Source: Actinokineospora auranticolor
GTDB lineage: Bacteria > Actinomycetota > Actinomycetes > Mycobacteriales > Pseudonocardiaceae
Reading direction: 5' to 3'
Length of the DNA: 64,000 nt
Assembly (NCBI RefSeq): GCF_002934265.1
Contig: NZ_PTIX01000005.1
Span: 186,001-250,000 of the forward strand
How positions within the stretch are numbered: the stretch's first letter is position 1; each line of letters starts with the position of its first letter. This document shows, piece by piece, positions 1 to 7,265 of the stretch. The notes under the pieces were generated by a model. The model made no database searches, was not told the DNA's origin, and saw nothing but the letters and a program-made list of their open reading frames with translations. A program made the translations under genes and the position numbers.

Positions 1-161
1 AGGTGGACGGCGTCGCGGGCCTTGTCCTCCTGGTCCGGGCCGGGCACCTCACGCAGGAGCACGACCGTGCCGTCGTCTTCGCTCTGGTCGAAAATGTCCG
101 GTTCGGTCAGCACGCACATCCCGGATCCGACACAGCGCGTGCGGTCCACAGTGACCTTCAT
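1..161 (-). CDS. Ferredoxin, 3Fe-4S type, partial at the window edge
   Basis: The leftward reading frame starts at an ATG (161-159) preceded by a clear GGAGG ribosome binding site and runs off the left end after 53 codons. It begins MKVTVDRTRCVGSGMCV, the N-terminal cluster-binding region of small actinobacterial ferredoxins. The first two cysteines are visible (C10, C16); the distal cysteine would lie beyond the window. The region after the cysteines (EPDIFDQSEDDG, then a hydrophobic strand) also matches this family, whose members are usually 63-70 residues. Such ferredoxins pass electrons to cytochrome P450 enzymes and are often encoded beside them. The partner would lie to the left and cannot be seen, so that role is inference. 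Confidence 0.85.
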   Translation of the reverse strand, partial: MKVTVDRTRCVGSGMCVLTEPDIFDQSEDDGTVVLLREVPGPDQEDKARDAVH

Positions 162-361
162 GTCGCCTCCCCAGCGTCCTCGGTGTTCCACACCATCATG
201 CACACACCGCGACCGGTTCGGCACGGGGGATGTCATCGGGCCTGGTGGCATCGACCGACCGCTGATAGGGACACGGCCACCCACTGGGTAGGCCTTGTCG
301 TAACGTGGGTGTCGGCGCTCGATGCTCGACCTGCGACCACCACGGGCGATAGGCATAGTGG

Positions 362-1111
362 ATGAGCAGCGGTTACGGGATGTTCCTCGGCCTGGACGTC
401 GGCAAGGGCGAACGCCACGCCGTCGGCCTGGACCCGACCGGCAAGCGGCTGCACGACGGGCCACTGCCCAACAGCGAACCCAAGCTGCGGGCGTTGTTCG
501 ACAAACTCGCCGTCCACGGGCCGCTGGTGGTGGTCGACCAGCCCGCGACAATCGGCGCGTTGCCGGTCGCGGTGGCCCGTGCCGCCGGGCACCAGGTCGC
601 CTACCTGCCCGGCCTGGCCGAGCTGGACGTACGGTCGGCTTCGACGACGACCTCGCCGGTGAGGCCACCCGCGTCGGCAACCGCATCCGCGGTCTCCTCA
701 CCGCCATCCACCCCCGCCCTGGAACGCGCGATTGGATCCAGGATCACCCACTCGGCGGTGCTGGAGATCCTCTGGCGTTGCGGCGGACCAGCCGGAATCC
801 GCGAGGCGGGACGCCGCAAGCCGACCACGATCGCCACCAAGCACGTGCCCCGCATGGGCGAGCGGCTGGTGGCGGCGATCCTGACCGCGCTGGACGAGCA
901 GACCGTCACCGTTCCCGGCACCACAGCGGCCGACAACGTGCTGCCCCGCCTCGCGGACAGCCTGAAAACCGTTCTGGCGCAATGCAAACAGGTCACCGAC
1001 GAGGTCGAGGAGATCCGCGATGCGCACCCTCTCGCCGGGGTCCTGATCTCGATGCCCGACATCGGGGTCAGGACCGCCGCCCGCATCCTGCTGGAGATCG
1101 GCGACGCCACG
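362..1111 (+). pseudogene. IS110-family transposase, frameshifted and truncated
   Basis: The frame opens with MSSGYGMFLGLDVGKGERHA, the RuvC-like N-terminus (first catalytic Asp) of IS110/IS1111 DEDD transposases. It reads well to about base 630 (VAYLPGLAEL). The segment that normally carries the DARD-type motif is missing. Homology then resumes in another frame (DDDLAGEATRVGNRIRGLL, about 636-715) and returns to the first frame at about 715 (SAVLEILWRCGG through ISMPDIGVRTAARILLEIG). It ends near 1111 without the C-terminal serine region. One internal deletion, two frame changes and a missing C-terminus make it non-functional. No terminal repeats are visible, which is normal for IS110. A C-terminal piece of the same family lies at about 5634-5788. 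Confidence 0.85.
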
Positions 1112-1500
1112 AACGACGAACCGGTCGTCCTCACCAAAGCGCATCGCCACCAGCATGCGCGAGTCGAACAGCCAGAAGTCGTACGGCGGCAGGTCCGCGG
1201 CCTGCTCGCGGGTGAGGTAGCGGATGTCGTCCCCGGCTTGCCTGGTGAACCCGGAGACCCACAGGCCGAACCGCACGTAGTCGCTCAGCGGCAGGCTGAC
1301 CACTCGCACCCGGGAGAAGCGCCGCCCCTCAGCTTCGGTCTTCGGGCCTGCGGGCGAACCAGGGAACGAACCGATCCTCCGCCGCGGCCACTCCTGCCGA
1401 CGTGCGGCGGATGACGCGGGTCAGGTCGTCGTCAGCTTCCAGCAAGACCTGGAGCCGTTCACCACGATCGCGCACCGCTTGGCAGGCGAGGCCCTCGAAC
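1112..1500 (-). pseudogene. DUF6879-family protein remnant
   Basis: On the minus strand, 1309 down to about 1112 encodes VRFGLWVSGFTRQAGDDIRY followed by DFWLFDSRMLVAMRF, the hallmark of actinobacterial DUF6879 proteins (unknown function, usually beside HTH/DUF397 genes). The C-terminal quarter is replaced at about 1111 by the IS110 fragment, which reads in the opposite direction. Upstream in a shifted frame (about 1330-1500) lies a stretch ending DRFVPWFARRPE that could be the N-terminal half; a frameshift near 1325 separates it from EGRRFSRVRVVSL. The core match is good. Assignment of the upstream part is tentative. No intact start or stop was found. Confidence 0.7.
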
Positions 1501-1589
1501 GCTACGTTTCCCCCGCAGCGGCGGCTACTACTTCGTGCTCCCCGGTGGCGCTCGCCTGCCGGGTTCCGAATGAACCAGGAGAAAAATTG

Positions 1590-2300
1590 ATGAAACGTCG
1601 ACTCGTCATCCTGCTCGCCGTGGTGGGGGTGCTCGCGGGCACCGGTGTCGCCTCGGCCAGGACCGGGTTGCCGCTGCCCTACACCGGCACCGCGGACCAG
1701 GTCGTCACCGTGGTCGCGGCCACCACCACCTCGACCACCGCGACGCTCACCGCCTGGCGGCGTACCTCGACCGGGTGGGTGGCCGAGGTCGGGCCGGTCA
1801 GCGCGTATGTGGGCAAGTCGGGTGTGGGGCAGGCCAGTGAGTCGAGCCTCAGGACCCCTGCGGGCGTGTGGCCGCTGACCGAGGCGTTCGGCCACAAGCC
1901 CAGCAACGGGACCCGGCTGCCCTACAAGCAGACCGACACCTCGGACTGGTGGGTCTCCGACGTCAACTCCGCCTACTACAACACCCCGCGCCGCTGCGCC
2001 CCCGGCACCTGCCCGTTCAACGAGGCCGCGGGGGAGAACCTGGGCAAGGCGGGCTACGTCTACGACCGGGCCGTGGTCATGGACTACAACCGAAACCCGG
2101 TGGTCCCCGGCGCGGGCTCGGCCTTCTTCCTGCACGTGAGCGCCGGCGAGCCCACCGCGGGCTGCGTCAGCATCCCCGCCCCGACCCTGGACGCGGTCCT
2201 GACCTGGCTCGACCCTGCCGCCCACCCCGTCATCAACATCGGCGTCCTCTGGCCCGCACGTACCCCCCGCGGCGTCACCGGAGGATGGGGCCTGGGGTGA
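1590..2300 (+). CDS. Secreted L,D-transpeptidase (YkuD-like) family protein
   Basis: This 236-residue protein starts at an ATG preceded by CCAGGAG. A Sec signal peptide is seen at residues 1-23 (KRR, hydrophobic core, ending VASA). The mature part ends in a YkuD-type signature, FFLHVSAGEPTAGCVSIP, with the expected His and the catalytic Cys in the TAGC context. A segment like TPAGVWPLTEAFG (about residue 90) is typical of these enzymes, which form 3-3 peptidoglycan cross-links or attach proteins to peptide stems outside the cell. No extra Ig-like or LysM domain is visible, so it resembles the short single-domain secreted members. It stands alone among decayed genes; regulation cannot be read. 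Confidence 0.85.
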   Translation: MKRRLVILLAVVGVLAGTGVASARTGLPLPYTGTADQVVTVVAATTTSTTATLTAWRRTSTGWVAEVGPVSAYVGKSGVGQASESSLRTPAGVWPLTEAFGHKPSNGTRLPYKQTDTSDWWVSDVNSAYYNTPRRCAPGTCPFNEAAGENLGKAGYVYDRAVVMDYNRNPVVPGAGSAFFLHVSAGEPTAGCVSIPAPTLDAVLTWLDPAAHPVINIGVLWPARTPRGVTGGWGLG

Positions 2301-2710
2301 CGACCGGTTCGATCAGCAAGCGGCAACAGGGTCTACCCCCACGCCGTCCGGGCGTCAACGACGTCAGTCTTGCCGCTGTCGAACGGCGAATCACCGTACT
2401 GTGGCTTTGGGACACCAGATCCCTGACGAACACCTCAGCGGCCCATTCGACACCGCGCCCGACACCGACACCACGGTGGAGCCGTCGACAGCAACGTTGC
2501 GGGAGATCGCCGTCCGGATGCGCGCGTAGCCATCCAGGCGGGGAACGGTCTGACGTCTGTTTCTTTAGGCGCTAATCTAACCGATGTCAAGACGGCAGCG
2601 ATGTTGCAAGGCATCACTGCGGGTCGAAGGCGTCGACCGGCCCCAAGGGTTGCCGCCCATAAGGACCGGCCGACGAGTTGGTTGCTGGCGCGGTATGTCC
2701 ACCTGGGGGG

Positions 2711-2833
2711 TTAGGCCCCCGGGTGGACGCCCGGCACCACGCCGCTCTGCGCGAGCAGCATCGTCACCGTGGCCATCAGCCACGTGAGCGTGACGCGGCA
2801 GTTCGGGCAGTGCCCCTCCTTGTGTTTCCTCAC
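2711..2833 (-). CDS. Possible 40-aa protein with CPNC motif and one hydrophobic segment
   Basis: A GTG start (2833) follows GGAGGGAGAAAGACT, a strong ribosome binding site at good spacing. The product begins VRKHKEGHCPNCRVTLTWLM, has a short hydrophobic stretch (VTLTWLMATVTMLLAQ) and ends with a Gly/Pro-rich tail before TAA. A CPNC pair is half of a zinc ribbon, so metal binding would need dimerisation or a partner. I do not recognise the family. The ribosome binding site and the sensible hydrophobic pattern are the only support. It could be spurious. Confidence 0.4.
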   Translation of the reverse strand: MRKHKEGHCPNCRVTLTWLMATVTMLLAQSGVVPGVHPGA

Positions 2834-3260
2834 AGTCTTTCTCCCTCCCTCCTCTTCTGCGGTTGCGCAGAGCGTAGCGAGCGCTACGCGGTCGGAAACC
2901 ACTCAAACGGCGGAAACCGCACTTCTGTTCATTTTCACCTGACCCTAAACTCCAGATCCGTCACGATCTGTGTCGACGAACGCGCCTGTGGCCTCGGCAG
3001 CCTAGGTATCCGATGTGCGGTCGCCGGCGTTCGTAGACGACACACTCCCCGACACCGTTGGCCCGCTCATCCACGCCGAACCGGCGCTGACTCGAAGGGC
3101 ACGCGCACCGCCGCGTGGTCCGTCCAATGGTTGGCAGTGACGTCACGAGCGGGTGCCTGGCACGTAGCCATTAGCGCGGGTGATGCGCCTTGGCGACGGT
3201 CGGTCACGCCTACCTCGAGGTCTTGCGCAGCCTGCAAGGGCTCGGTCGCCATCTGCGCGA

Positions 3261-3587
3261 TCAGATTCGCACCGCCGAGCCCGGCGCCCGGCAATCTCGC
3301 TGACCGTGCAGGTGCGGACTGCGCTGTAGCGTGACGTACCAGGGGACGTTCGCCCTCGCGAACCGCCCGAACCAGTAGTTGTACTGGTCCTTGGCGCTGT
3401 CCGCCCGCTTGGCGCTGTTCATGGGGCCGGTCTCGTGGGCGTTGCCCCGCGCGATGGCCGTCATCAGGCCGAGGTGCCAGGTGCGCATCCCCTGCCAGAG
3501 CACGTGCCGCCTCAGGCGGCCCGCGATGACCCCCTTCATTGGGTCACCTGAGCACGAGGCCCACACCCGCTCGAAACGATCAGCCAT
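3261..3587 (-). CDS. Unrecognised protein or gene remnant
   Basis: The leftward frame from ATG 3587 has excellent actinobacterial codon bias from about 3587 down to 3330 (MADRFERVWASCSG, KGVIAGRLRRHVLWQGMRTW, SAKDQYNYWFGRFARANVPW). The bias collapses after YVTLQ, and the last 25 residues look non-coding. This suggests the 5' part of a once longer gene that lost its 3' end. No clear ribosome binding site precedes 3587; the internal Met at DPMKGVIAG is another possible start. The content is basic and aromatic, with no motif I can name. It lies in the same decayed zone as the transposase remnants. Confidence 0.4.
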   Translation of the reverse strand: MADRFERVWASCSGDPMKGVIAGRLRRHVLWQGMRTWHLGLMTAIARGNAHETGPMNSAKRADSAKDQYNYWFGRFARANVPWYVTLQRSPHLHGQRDCRAPGSAVRI

Positions 3588-3769
3588 TCGACTGGTCGAC
3601 CGACAGTGCAATCGCCGTAACGGCAACTCAGAACGTCGAATGGCCGTGGAACCCCGGACAGCGGGGGGCGATGTGTAACCCGCCCGCGTACCTGCTTTCG
3701 AGGAGGCCAGGACGTCTCCCCAAGGGGCGCCGGCCCCGCGCCGGCTGGCACACGAGAGGCTCTGTTCAC

Positions 3770-4876
3770 ATGTCACGCAACGCCTTCAGATCCCGGTTCC
3801 CGGCGACAACCGTCGCGGGCGGCGCGGTAGCGCTGGCCATCGTCGGTGGTGGCCTGGCGACGCCGGCACACGCGGCGACGACGCGGTACACGCTGACGAT
3901 CGGCCCAGCCGGGACACAGCGCTACCTCGGGATCAACGACAACGGAGACATCATCGGCGCGGGCTTCGAGCCCGGGGCCGAGGTGGGGGGAGAAGGCTTC
4001 GTCATCAAGGCGGGTACCAACACGCCCCAGTTCCTGTCCACGGCGGACAACCCCGGCAACACGCAGCAGTTCACCGCGCCACACGCGATCGACAACGCCG
4101 GAGTGGTGGTCGGGTTCCGCCGGCCTCCGGGCTCCACTGAACCGGGTCTCGGTCGGCCGATGAAGTGGCAGGCCCCGGGCAACGGGGTGGACCTGGGCGT
4201 GGACCAGAGCCCGACCTCCGATGTGGAGGCCACCGGGATCAACGACAACGGTCTGATCGTGGGCAAGACCCTGACCTCCAACGACAGGACGACCGCTTGG
4301 ACGCTCAACGGGAGCATCTTCACAAGACTCCCCAACCTGCCCGGCGCAGGGAACAACGCCCGGGCGGACGCGGTCAACAAGAGCGGCCTGGTGGTGGGCT
4401 CGGCCACCACCGCGACCACCTTCCCCGCCGTTGCATGGGTCAACGGCCAGATCAAGGTCCTGGGTACCCTGCCCGGCGGCACCTTCGCCGAGGCCAAAGC
4501 GGTCAACTCCGCCGGAGTGGCCGTGGGAGTGTCCACCACCACCGGGGGCAACGAGTTCGGCGTCGGCCACGCCGTGATGTTCGCGGGCGGGACCGTGACC
4601 GACCTCCATTTCCCTGGCACCGACACCAACAGCGGCTCAGCGAACGGGATCAACGACGCGGGCACGGTCGTCGGCTCAGTCAGCGGATTCGACGCGTTCG
4701 TCTACCAGAACGGGGTCGTCACCGACCTGAACACGCTGATCCCGGCGAACTCCGGCTTCACCATCGTCGGGGCCAACGCGATCAACAACAAGGGCCAGAT
4801 CGTCGGCGAGGCGTTCAAAAACGGCACGTCGCACCGCACCACCTTCGCAGTCCTGCTCACCCCCACCGGCCAGTAA
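3770..4876 (+). CDS. Secreted HAF-repeat (beta-propeller-like) protein
   Basis: This 368-residue protein begins MSRNAFRSRFPATTVAGGAV with a signal peptide ending TPAHA (about residue 35); GAGAGG lies upstream of the ATG. The mature protein is built of repeats of about 45-60 residues carrying the pattern GINDNGxIxG or AVNxxGxVVG followed by AxxWxNGxxxxLG, as in AWTLNGS and AVAWVNGQIKVLGTLPGG. These are extracellular HAF-type repeats, which are thought to form propeller-like folds. At least six INDNG/INDAG/INNKG-type motifs are visible. No catalytic residues or wall anchor are seen. The role is unknown; by family it is a secreted structural or binding protein. Confidence 0.85.
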   Translation: MSRNAFRSRFPATTVAGGAVALAIVGGGLATPAHAATTRYTLTIGPAGTQRYLGINDNGDIIGAGFEPGAEVGGEGFVIKAGTNTPQFLSTADNPGNTQQFTAPHAIDNAGVVVGFRRPPGSTEPGLGRPMKWQAPGNGVDLGVDQSPTSDVEATGINDNGLIVGKTLTSNDRTTAWTLNGSIFTRLPNLPGAGNNARADAVNKSGLVVGSATTATTFPAVAWVNGQIKVLGTLPGGTFAEAKAVNSAGVAVGVSTTTGGNEFGVGHAVMFAGGTVTDLHFPGTDTNSGSANGINDAGTVVGSVSGFDAFVYQNGVVTDLNTLIPANSGFTIVGANAINNKGQIVGEAFKNGTSHRTTFAVLLTPTGQ

Positions 4877-4908
4877 GAACGACTGCCAGAAGACAGGGCG
4901 CGGCGAGT

Positions 4909-5075
4909 TCAAGCGGTGGAAGCTCCAGCTTCGAGAAGTTCGGTGAATACCTCGCTGGGCTTTCTCCAGTCGTGGGTCTTGCGGGTCGGTCGTTGATCTC
5001 GGCGGCGAGGTAGCGGAGGTCGAAGGGGGTGTCGACGCCCTTGGGCAGGAACTCGCGCGCGATGCGGTTGGGTTC
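4909..5075 (-). pseudogene. IS30-family transposase, C-terminal remnant
   Basis: Leftward from about 5072, one frame encodes AREFLPKGVDTPFDLRYLAA followed by EINDRP. A second frame continues RKTHDWRKPSEVFTELLE to a stop at 4909. Together they match the end of IS30 transposases (LPKGTD ... LNxRPRKTLGWxTPAEVF), with a frameshift near 4985. The N-terminal HTH and most of the DDE domain are absent. It abuts a hexanucleotide repeat at 5078. Confidence 0.75.
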
Positions 5076-5077
5076 TC

Positions 5078-5129
5078 GTGGCCGTGGCCGTGGCCGTGGC
5101 CGTGGCCGTGGCCGTGGCCGTGGCCGTGG
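5078..5129 (+). repeat. Tandem GGCCGT hexanucleotide repeat
   Basis: About eight and a half uninterrupted copies of the 6-bp unit GTGGCC run from 5078 to 5129, then decay into GTGGGTGTGGTGGGT. Read leftward this gives Pro-Arg or Ala-Thr dipeptides. The array sits exactly between a DNA-ligase remnant and an IS30 remnant. It is too short and too uniform to be a CRISPR array. Replication slippage after the genes decayed is the simplest explanation. Confidence 0.9.
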
Positions 5130-5157
5130 GTGTGGTGGGTGGCGTGGGGTCGGCGGT

Positions 5158-5304
5158 GGGGGCGTAGACCTCGTCGGGGTCGCGGTCGGTGCGCAGGCCA
5201 CGCCAGGCGGTGTGGCGCCGTCGTCCGGCGCCGCGGGTGAACTGCCGATACACCACCTCGCCCACCAGTCTCGGTTCCACCCACGACACGCCACGTACGT
5301 CCTC
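5158..5304 (-). pseudogene. ATP-dependent DNA ligase, C-terminal remnant
   Basis: Leftward from about 5304 the frame reads EDVRGVSWVEPRLVGEVVYR, then RHTAWRGLRTDRDPDEV. This is the characteristic C-terminal end of the OB-fold domain of LigC/LigD-type ATP-dependent DNA ligases (WVxPxLVGEVxF ... RHPxWRGLRxDKDP). An in-frame TGA lies just upstream, and nothing of the nucleotidyltransferase domain is present. Downstream the frame runs into the hexamer repeat. Only this C-terminal fragment of about 45 residues remains. Confidence 0.75.
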
Positions 5305-5359
5305 TCACCGGCGGGGTCAGGGCGAACGGGTGGGTGGACCGCTGACGAGGCAGCAACGT

Positions 5360-5788
5360 GTGGAGCAGGTCGTGGCGGCCCTGTTCGGTGAAGCCGGTGT
5401 CGGCATCGGCCAGGTGGACCAGATCACCGTTGACGCGGTCATGGCCGCCGAGCCCCAGACGGCGCCGCGGCGGTCCGCACCCGCCACGACTGCGGGACCT
5501 GCCACGCGGGACGTGCCCGCACGAGGCGGCGAGGGCGTCGTCGCGCGCTACGACGGCGACCGCGGCTTCGGGTTCATCACCCCGGACACGGGCGGCGACG
5601 ACCTCTTCGCCCACGTGTCCGACCCCACCAGTCGGACCTACTACGACCGAAAGCGAGCCGAGGGCAAGAAACACAACGCCGCCCTCATCTGCCTGACCCG
5701 CCGCCGCTGCGACGTCCTGTTCGCCATGCTCCGCACCACGACCCACTACCGACACCCCGAGGCCGCAACCGCTCCCGCCGCGGCTTGA
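5360..5788 (+). pseudogene. Cold-shock-domain protein fused to an IS110 C-terminus
   Basis: From a possible GTG start at 5360 the frame encodes a 50-residue linker-like N-terminus, then a cold-shock domain with its RNA-binding motif (GEGVVARYDGDRGFGFITPD, DDLFAHVS). At about 5634 the sequence switches abruptly to DPTSRTYYDRKRAEGKKHNA and RRRCDVLFAMLR, the C-terminal end of IS110 transposases. The stop at 5788 follows a short tail. The cold-shock fold (GFGFI and FAHVS present, final strand missing) was thus cut by an IS110 fragment. Function is unlikely, although the frame is open. The upstream Leu-Thr-Arg-Gln-Gln stretch is also in frame, so the true start is uncertain. Confidence 0.65.
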
Positions 5789-5927
5789 CAACCCCATAGG
5801 GACCCCCGGAGGAGGGCGGAGGCTGCGCTTGAGGGCGTTGGGGCCGTGCTTGAGGGGTTGGGGCGAGGTTGAGGGTGGGGCGATCGGTCGCCGTGGGGGC
5901 GCGGCGGGGCGCCCCCACGGGATCGGG

Positions 5928-6380
5928 TCACCAGCTGCCCGCGACCTGGCGGATGGCGGCGTTGACGCGGTTCCAGGTGTTGATGTTGGCGATGGCCAGC
6001 ACCAGCGCTGAGATCGCCTGCTCGTCGTAGTGCTCCTGGGCGCGCGCCCACAGCTCGTCGGTGACCGGGTCGGGGTGGTCGGCCAGGCGGGTCAGCACCT
6101 CGGTCAGCTCCAGCGCCACGCGCTCGGCTTCGGTGAAGTAGGGGGCCTCGCGCCACGCGGCGACGGTGAAGAGGCGCTCGTCGGACTCCCCGGCCTTGCG
6201 CATGTCGGCGCTGTGCATGTTGACGCAGAAGCTGCACGAGTTGATCTGGCTGGCGCGCAGCTTCACCAGCTCCAGCGTGGCCGTCGGCACGCCCTGGCCC
6301 TCGGTGGCCTTGCCCAGCGCCAGGATCGCCTTCATCGCCGCGGGGTTGACCTGAGCCGGGTTGGTCATACGGGACTTCAT
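5928..6380 (-). CDS. AhpD-like carboxymuconolactone decarboxylase-family protein
   Basis: This 150-residue protein starts at ATG 6380, with CTGGAGGG nine bases upstream. The family signature SCSFCVNMHSADM is present at about residue 50, giving the CxxC-xxx-H peroxidatic and resolving cysteines of AhpD-like alkylhydroperoxidases. The rest is an all-alpha domain (ELTEVLTRLADHPD, DEQAISALVLAIANINTWNR) typical of the CMD family. It probably reduces organic peroxides in the cytoplasm with a thiol partner. No ahpC or partner gene is adjacent. The substrate cannot be deduced. Confidence 0.9.
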   Translation of the reverse strand: MKSRMTNPAQVNPAAMKAILALGKATEGQGVPTATLELVKLRASQINSCSFCVNMHSADMRKAGESDERLFTVAAWREAPYFTEAERVALELTEVLTRLADHPDPVTDELWARAQEHYDEQAISALVLAIANINTWNRVNAAIRQVAGSW

Positions 6381-6456
6381 CGCGGGTTCCCTCCAGTGTC
6401 TTCTTCGTCGGTCGCCCTGTGGACGACGCGGCGCGGGAGGGTGTGACAGGCCGCGG

Positions 6457-7035
6457 TCAGTTCGGGGAGTGATCCACGACACCCCGCTGCTCGGCCGGCA
6501 CGGGGTACGGCACGAGCTTGCCCAGCCTGCGGTCGGCGCGCGAGGCCCGGACGTCGGCGTGCGGGAACACCCACCGCTTGAACGCCCACCAGCGGAACAC
6601 CATGGCGATCACGGTGCCCACGATCGAGCCGAACAGGAAGTCCGACAGCTCCTGGGTGACCAGGCTGACGTTCGGGGTGGCCAGGTGGAACACGTACCGC
6701 GACAGCATCAGCGGCGCGGTGTAGAAGAAGATGGACACACCGCTGATCGCGAAGAACAGCGCGGCCTCGTGGTGCCGCTCGCGGCCGCCGCGGGTGTGGA
6801 AGGACCACTCGCGGTTGAGGACGTACGACACGATCGTGGCCAGCACGACCCCGATCGCCTTGGCGACGACCGGCTTGTGCTCGAGCACCGTGAGCTTCAG
6901 CAGGTACCACGTGCCGTTGTCGACCAGGTAGGCCACGCTGCCCACGACGCCGAACTTCAGCAGCTCCCGGTGCTTGAGCGCGAACGGGCGCAGGCGTGCG
7001 GGGAGCGCGCGCAGGACGACCTCGCGGAGTGGCAT
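6457..7035 (-). CDS. GtrA-family polytopic membrane protein
   Basis: This 192-residue protein has four predicted membrane helices (starting near LLKFGVVGSVAYLVDNGTWY, VVAKAIGVVLATIVSYVLNR, AALFFAISGVSIFFYTAPL and FLFGSIVGTVIAMVFRWW). It carries the GtrA marks NREWSFH after helix 2 and RWWAFKRWVFP at the end. GtrA proteins are thought to move or present polyprenyl-linked sugars for cell-wall or glycan assembly. The ATG at 7035 has no ribosome binding site, but a TAGATT box lies six bases upstream (listed separately), which suggests a leaderless transcript. The neighbours to the left give no pathway clue. Confidence 0.9.
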   Translation of the reverse strand: MPLREVVLRALPARLRPFALKHRELLKFGVVGSVAYLVDNGTWYLLKLTVLEHKPVVAKAIGVVLATIVSYVLNREWSFHTRGGRERHHEAALFFAISGVSIFFYTAPLMLSRYVFHLATPNVSLVTQELSDFLFGSIVGTVIAMVFRWWAFKRWVFPHADVRASRADRRLGKLVPYPVPAEQRGVVDHSPN

Positions 7036-7041
7036 ACCGCC

Positions 7042-7047
7042 AATCTA
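7042..7047 (-). promoter_or_regulatory. Candidate -10 box (TAGATT) for a leaderless GtrA mRNA
   Basis: On the minus strand TAGATT fits the actinobacterial TANNNT -10 consensus and is followed by GGCGGT and then the ATG at 7035. Six bases between the -10 box and the start codon place transcription initiation at or next to the A of ATG. No convincing -35 hexamer is seen. The gene has no ribosome binding site, which fits leaderless initiation. Confidence 0.5.
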
Positions 7048-7265
7048 GCCGATCACCGTGTCCGCGGGCGGTTTTCCGCTTCCTGGATTATGCGTGGCCC
7101 GGTGCGGTTCGCGAATTGTTCGGTCGACGAGAATATCGAGAACGCGGCCCGACAGTTTCCCGGCGATACCGTGTGTGACCTCGGGTTGCCGACGGTACCT
7201 TACCGGCGGGCAGCGTTTAGACGATGTCCGCGCGGTTTTTCACGGAGATTTCACCGTGTCCGGTT

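Larger units (their letters stand above)
2301..3769. other. Gene-poor stretch with short fragments
   Basis: No confident full-length gene was found here. Three things can be seen. A 42-codon GTG-initiated frame at 2401-2529 (+) ends REIAVRMRA and has fair codon bias but no ribosome binding site. A short fragment at about 3190-3303 (+) reads HAYLEVLRSLQGLGRHLRDQ and then stops; it looks like the tail of a lost gene. Two minus-strand items (2711-2833 and 3261-3587) are listed separately. Local AT content is higher than in the flanking genes. This is consistent with decay or with promoter DNA for the HAF-repeat gene at 3770. Confidence 0.5.
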
